NCBI GenBank assembly: GCA_030272155.1
Contig: CP126207.1
Location: 620,001 to 684,000, forward strand
Reading direction: 5' to 3'
Length of the DNA stretch: 64,000 nt
From: Tetradesmus obliquus
Taxonomy: Eukaryota; Chlorophyta; Chlorophyceae; Sphaeropleales; Scenedesmaceae
Positions 60,646 through 64,000 of this stretch are shown here, in pieces. The notes below the pieces were generated by a model. The model had not been told where the DNA came from. It saw only the letters and a list, made by a program, of their open reading frames with translations, and did no database searches. Each line of letters starts with the position of its first letter. Position 1 is the stretch's first letter. The translations under genes were made by a program, and so were the position numbers.

Positions 60646-63600
60646 GCTTGAGTCGAGTAGGGTTTCAAGGTTGTGTACAACAGCTGGCGTTCTGCCGGTA
60701 CTGTAGAGCTTATCACAATGCATTGCATTCTGTACCATGATGAAGGCTTGGTGCTGGTGTTCTACTGGCACTGTAGCACTGCAGATGCAACCCCCTCCCT
60801 TAACTTACGCGGGTGGCGAGTTTTAACACACCACGCGTAGCTCATTCATTCATGCAGATGCAATGCATTCTGTGCAACGATGAGACAGGAATGCTGCAAT
60901 GCATCATGTGCCATAAGGAATGCGTGGTGCTGCGGCGGTGCATCACAAGCTCAGGCTGATTTGAGATGCCTGCAATCTTAGAGTGTTCAAGCAGCAGCAG
61001 CAGCACAGCTACAGCTGATTGATACATCCAGTGAAAATGCGGTGCTACACCAACACAGATGGGAATGAGAGAGTCTGTACACAGCAGGTTGATACCCTTG
61101 AAGCAGTTCACTGCTGGCGTCTGAATTCCTTGAAGCTGAGGTCTGTGTGGCATTGACGACAGCAGCAGCAGCAGCAGCAGCACTGGTAGCAGCTGGTATG
61201 GATATGCTGCTTCCACATGTGATGTGCTGGAGCAGGAGCTGCAGCAGCAGCGGCAGCAAACCCTCTGTTGTGCTGGCGCTGCTGCTGCAACGGCTGCCGC
61301 AAAAGCTGCTGCTCTTTTCTTTGCTGTTGCTGTTTGGGTGCGATTGGCAGGATGGCGGCAAGATGTTTACACTACATGTTTTGCATGTCATGCAGCAATC
61401 CTGCAGGGCTGTGTGCAATGCTGGCTGTGTCACAGGTGTAGGTTGTACCTTGTGTGCTGTGCACCTTGTGTGTGCATGTATACCGTGACCTTGCATGCCC
61501 GGTTTGCCGCCTGGTCACATAACACAAGGAAAGCATCAGCAACTGCATGAAGCAAGCCGCAAGCAGCAGGTTTCTTGCTATAGTCTGTGCACACTGTGTG
61601 TGTGTGTGTGTTTCACCGTCTGCTTGCTGCACCAGCAAGGTGGTTGTGTTGATTGGTCACACCAGGCACAGCAAGTATCAGCATGTGAGCAAGCCGCAAG
61701 CCGCAGGGGATTTGCAGGGCAGGGGTTTTGCAGGGCAGGTGGTTCTTGTCACACAAGGCACAGAAAGCATCAGCGTGTGATGGCATCAGGCAGCAGATTC
61801 CTGGCAGGGTTGGCACCATATGCTGTGCACACTGTGTGTGTTGACTGCCTTCTTGCATGCTTTGGTCACACAAGGCATAGAAAGCAGCAGCATGTGAGTG
61901 CAACAAGCATCAAGCAGCAGGGGCTTTGCAGGGTTGTACTGTATTGCATGGCAGGTGTGTGAGGTGTGTTTTCCACTCCTGTGTGTGCTGTTTTCCTCTG
62001 GTTGTGCTTTACCATTTTGTCCCACCACACAACAGTAGTAGCCGCGAGAGTTCATCAGTGCAGGGTGGTGCAGGCACCCCAAGAACGCAGCACACAGAGA
62101 TTTTCAATCTCTGTGGCTTCGCCTGCCCTGCCTGTCTCCAGTAGCAGCCTGTGCGGCGCAGCAGCAGCAGCAAGGCCCACTGTACATGTAGCAGCAGCGG
62201 CGCAGCAGCAGCGTAGCAGCAGCCGCTGCAGCATTGCATGTCTCCAGTTTGGCCTGTGCGGCGCAGCAGCAAAGCCCCGCTGTACATGTACGTACGCAAA
62301 GAAAGGTTGCAAGTAGCACAAGCTCGCAAGCCATTGCCATACCCATCTGTGCTGGTGCATGGTTCCCTTGTGCGCGCGCTCTGTTAAGCTCGCATCTGCG
62401 GTGCAGCAGGTTGCTGCAGCTGGCGCTGCAAGTCCAGGCATGTGTCCTGTTGGCCTCAAATGGGGATGGCTTGATGCCTTTGTTATCTTTTTACAATGAG
62501 GACTCCAGCTGAAGTGGTGCTTGGCATTAAGGGCCGACAGTGGCCCCGAGTTTGTTTTTTTGCTTGTTGAGGCCTCTGACGCTTAGTGTTTGTGTTTCTG
62601 TTTAGGTTCTATTTGGACCCCATGAGCCTTGTGTGGCTTCTTGGTGGGTGCCTGTGCCTGTGGCCCTACTTTGGGAACAGGTAGCTGAATTGTCGAACAT
62701 GCATGCAGCAAGCAATGTTCTGCATGCTGTGTGAACATGTGTGGGCCAAGGGGGAGGTTGCACCTGTGGGTCTTGAAGCTGTGCCCTGCCATTGCTGCTC
62801 TGCAGCAGCTGCAGACAGCAGCAAATGTAACACCCAGATCTCAGTGGGCGGCAGTGGCGCATGCCTGCAAGCGCGGTTGCAAACCAGCAACATTTTCAAG
62901 GCACCTGGATGTTCTTCCCTGCGTTGGTGTGTGATGCCATCACGTCTTGAAGATGCGAAGCAGTCGTATTTGTTCTGCATGCATGCATGCATGCACGTTG
63001 TCATCTCACGGAAAGGAAAGGCAGCGCTGCCTTGGCACCAAATTAAAGCACAAGCTGCAAACAAACTTACAAGGGGGTGTTGACTCCCCAAAATTTTGTC
63101 ACACCCCTTGCAGCAGAGCAGTAAATGGTGGAGTGACACTGAAGGTGCACCAAAAGTACCCTCAGCCAAGAAATGTTTAGCGGAGATCATGTGCCAGGCA
63201 AATCAAGTGGAAGCTGCTGCCGCTACTAAACACACAATTATCCTTTCTAAACAAATGTCATTCTCGGTCTTGGCGTCAGCCAGCGCTTCAAGCGTTCAGA
63301 TGGTACTGCTGGAACGCAGCAGAGAGACGCTCGGAGTGCACGTGGTATAACATCACCGAATTAGGTCATTGACATAAATAAAACAAAGTTCATCTTGTAT
63401 TCTTTTGTTGTCCTATTTACAGACACACGCGTACGATGTACAGTGGCAAAGGCATCTGCGCGGCTGCACACAGGATTACTATGCAGCCAAACTGAGCAAC
63501 GATTAGATATTAAGTATCGTTTAGACCCCTTTACAACAACATCCTGCAAACGTGCCGAGCCTGTGGTCATAAGCAGCCATAGCTCCCCTGTACGTGTCGT

Positions 63601-63707
63601 GGCGCGCAAATCAGAGGAAGAGCTCTTGTTAGTCTGCAAGCGAAACAAACCAGCAAAAAAACATTCAATTTATAGTTTTTTTATAATCAGCTGGCTTCGA
63701 AGCCCTG
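60646..63707. other. Repeat-rich region without a supported gene
   Basis: Four ~120-bp units (GTCACACAAGGCACAGAAAG core plus AGCAGCAG..TTGCAGGG) lie at 61512-61930. A duplicated ~65-bp segment (CCTGTGCGGCGCAGCAGC and CTGTACATGTA) lies at 62130-62195 and 62238-62295. A (GCAT)n run is at 62977-62996. A plus ORF ending L-L-A-S-N-G-D-G-L-M-P-L-L-S-F-Y at 62512 and a 174-codon minus ORF (62666-63190) are unrecognised. Confidence 0.5.
61512..61930. repeat. Four ~120-bp tandem units
   Basis: Starts near 61513, 61657, 61749 and 61863. They resemble exon-edge arrays, but no intact exon is identifiable. Confidence 0.75.
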
Positions 63708-64000
63708 ATGGGCTGGAAAAGCGCCAGGCTGCTGGCAGTGCTGCTGGCAGCAGTACTGCTGGTGCCATGGCCAGCGCAGCAACTCAGCAGCAGCAGCAGC
63801 AGCAGTGCTGCACCTTTCACACGCATTGCTGCTGCCCAGGAGTTCAATATAGAAGAGTTCAACCCCACTGACCGCATAGACGCCTCAGCAGCAGCATTTG
63901 CAGCTGAGCTCGTCAGCAAGTACGCTGCAGCAGCAGCTGCAGCTGTCGGAGACATGGCTGCGACAGCAGCAGCGGCAGCAGCAACTGCAGCGCCGGCGCC
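63708..64000 (+). CDS. Secreted protein, N-terminal part (runs off window)
   Basis: Open from ATG 63708 to the window end with no stop. A strong signal peptide (S-A-R-L-L-A-V-L-L-A-A-V-L-L-V-P-W-P-A) is followed by a Ser run, then A-A-Q-E-F-N-I-E-E-F-N-P-T-D-R-I-D and an Ala-rich helix-like stretch. The Ser and Ala runs are CAG-type repeats read in sense. The family is not recognisable from this fragment. Confidence 0.6.
   Translation, partial: MGWKSARLLAVLLAAVLLVPWPAQQLSSSSSSSAAPFTRIAAAQEFNIEEFNPTDRIDASAAAFAAELVSKYAAAAAAAVGDMAATAAAAAATAAPA

Overview
The window looks like nuclear DNA of a green alga. It carries a nuclear-encoded photosystem II PsbX precursor with a thylakoid-type leader, a plant-type gulonolactone oxidase, a FAD7/FAD3-type omega-3 desaturase and a plant-like membrane-anchored QSOX. 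Genes have many small introns. The dense CTG/CAG tracts resemble some Chlorophyceae (possibly Sphaeropleales), but the species cannot be fixed from the sequence.

Layout: gulonolactone oxidase-like gene (-, runs off the left edge to 6591); short hypothetical ORF (+, 7.1 kb); TAF13 (-, 8.56 to about 12.6 kb, first exon unresolved); gene-poor repeat-rich DNA (13-16.6 kb); small secreted-protein gene (-, 16.6-17.5 kb); weak ORFs (17.6-19.2 kb); QSOX sulfhydryl oxidase (-, 19.2-30.2 kb); PsbX (-, 31.7-33.6 kb); omega-3 fatty acid desaturase (+, 35.7-42.8 kb); satellite-rich gap (43-47.3 kb) with a 39-copy 26-bp minisatellite; mitochondrial carrier (-, 47.9-51.5 kb); gap with a 197-bp foldback (52.1 kb); TauD/TfdA dioxygenase (+, 53.7-60.5 kb); a repeat-rich gap; and the start of a secreted protein (+, 63.7 kb). 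The genes are housekeeping or metabolic and do not form one pathway. QSOX, desaturase, carrier and dioxygenase could be reconstructed end to end with every exon phase agreeing (607, 423, 438 and 368 aa).

The outstanding feature is an organised class of duplication. Exon/non-coding boundaries in every recognised multi-exon gene carry tandem arrays of one to nine truncated copies of 'exon edge + flanking intron'. Copies of an exon's 5' edge always lie upstream of the intact exon, and copies of its 3' edge, including stop-codon edges, always lie downstream. Whole exons are not duplicated. I count about 55 such sites. A second rule is strand polarity of the trinucleotide tracts: the sense strand reads (CTG)n directly before true 3' splice sites, while sense (CAG)n occurs in the donor-proximal part of some long introns. 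These two rules explain most of the ORFs and repeats in the window.
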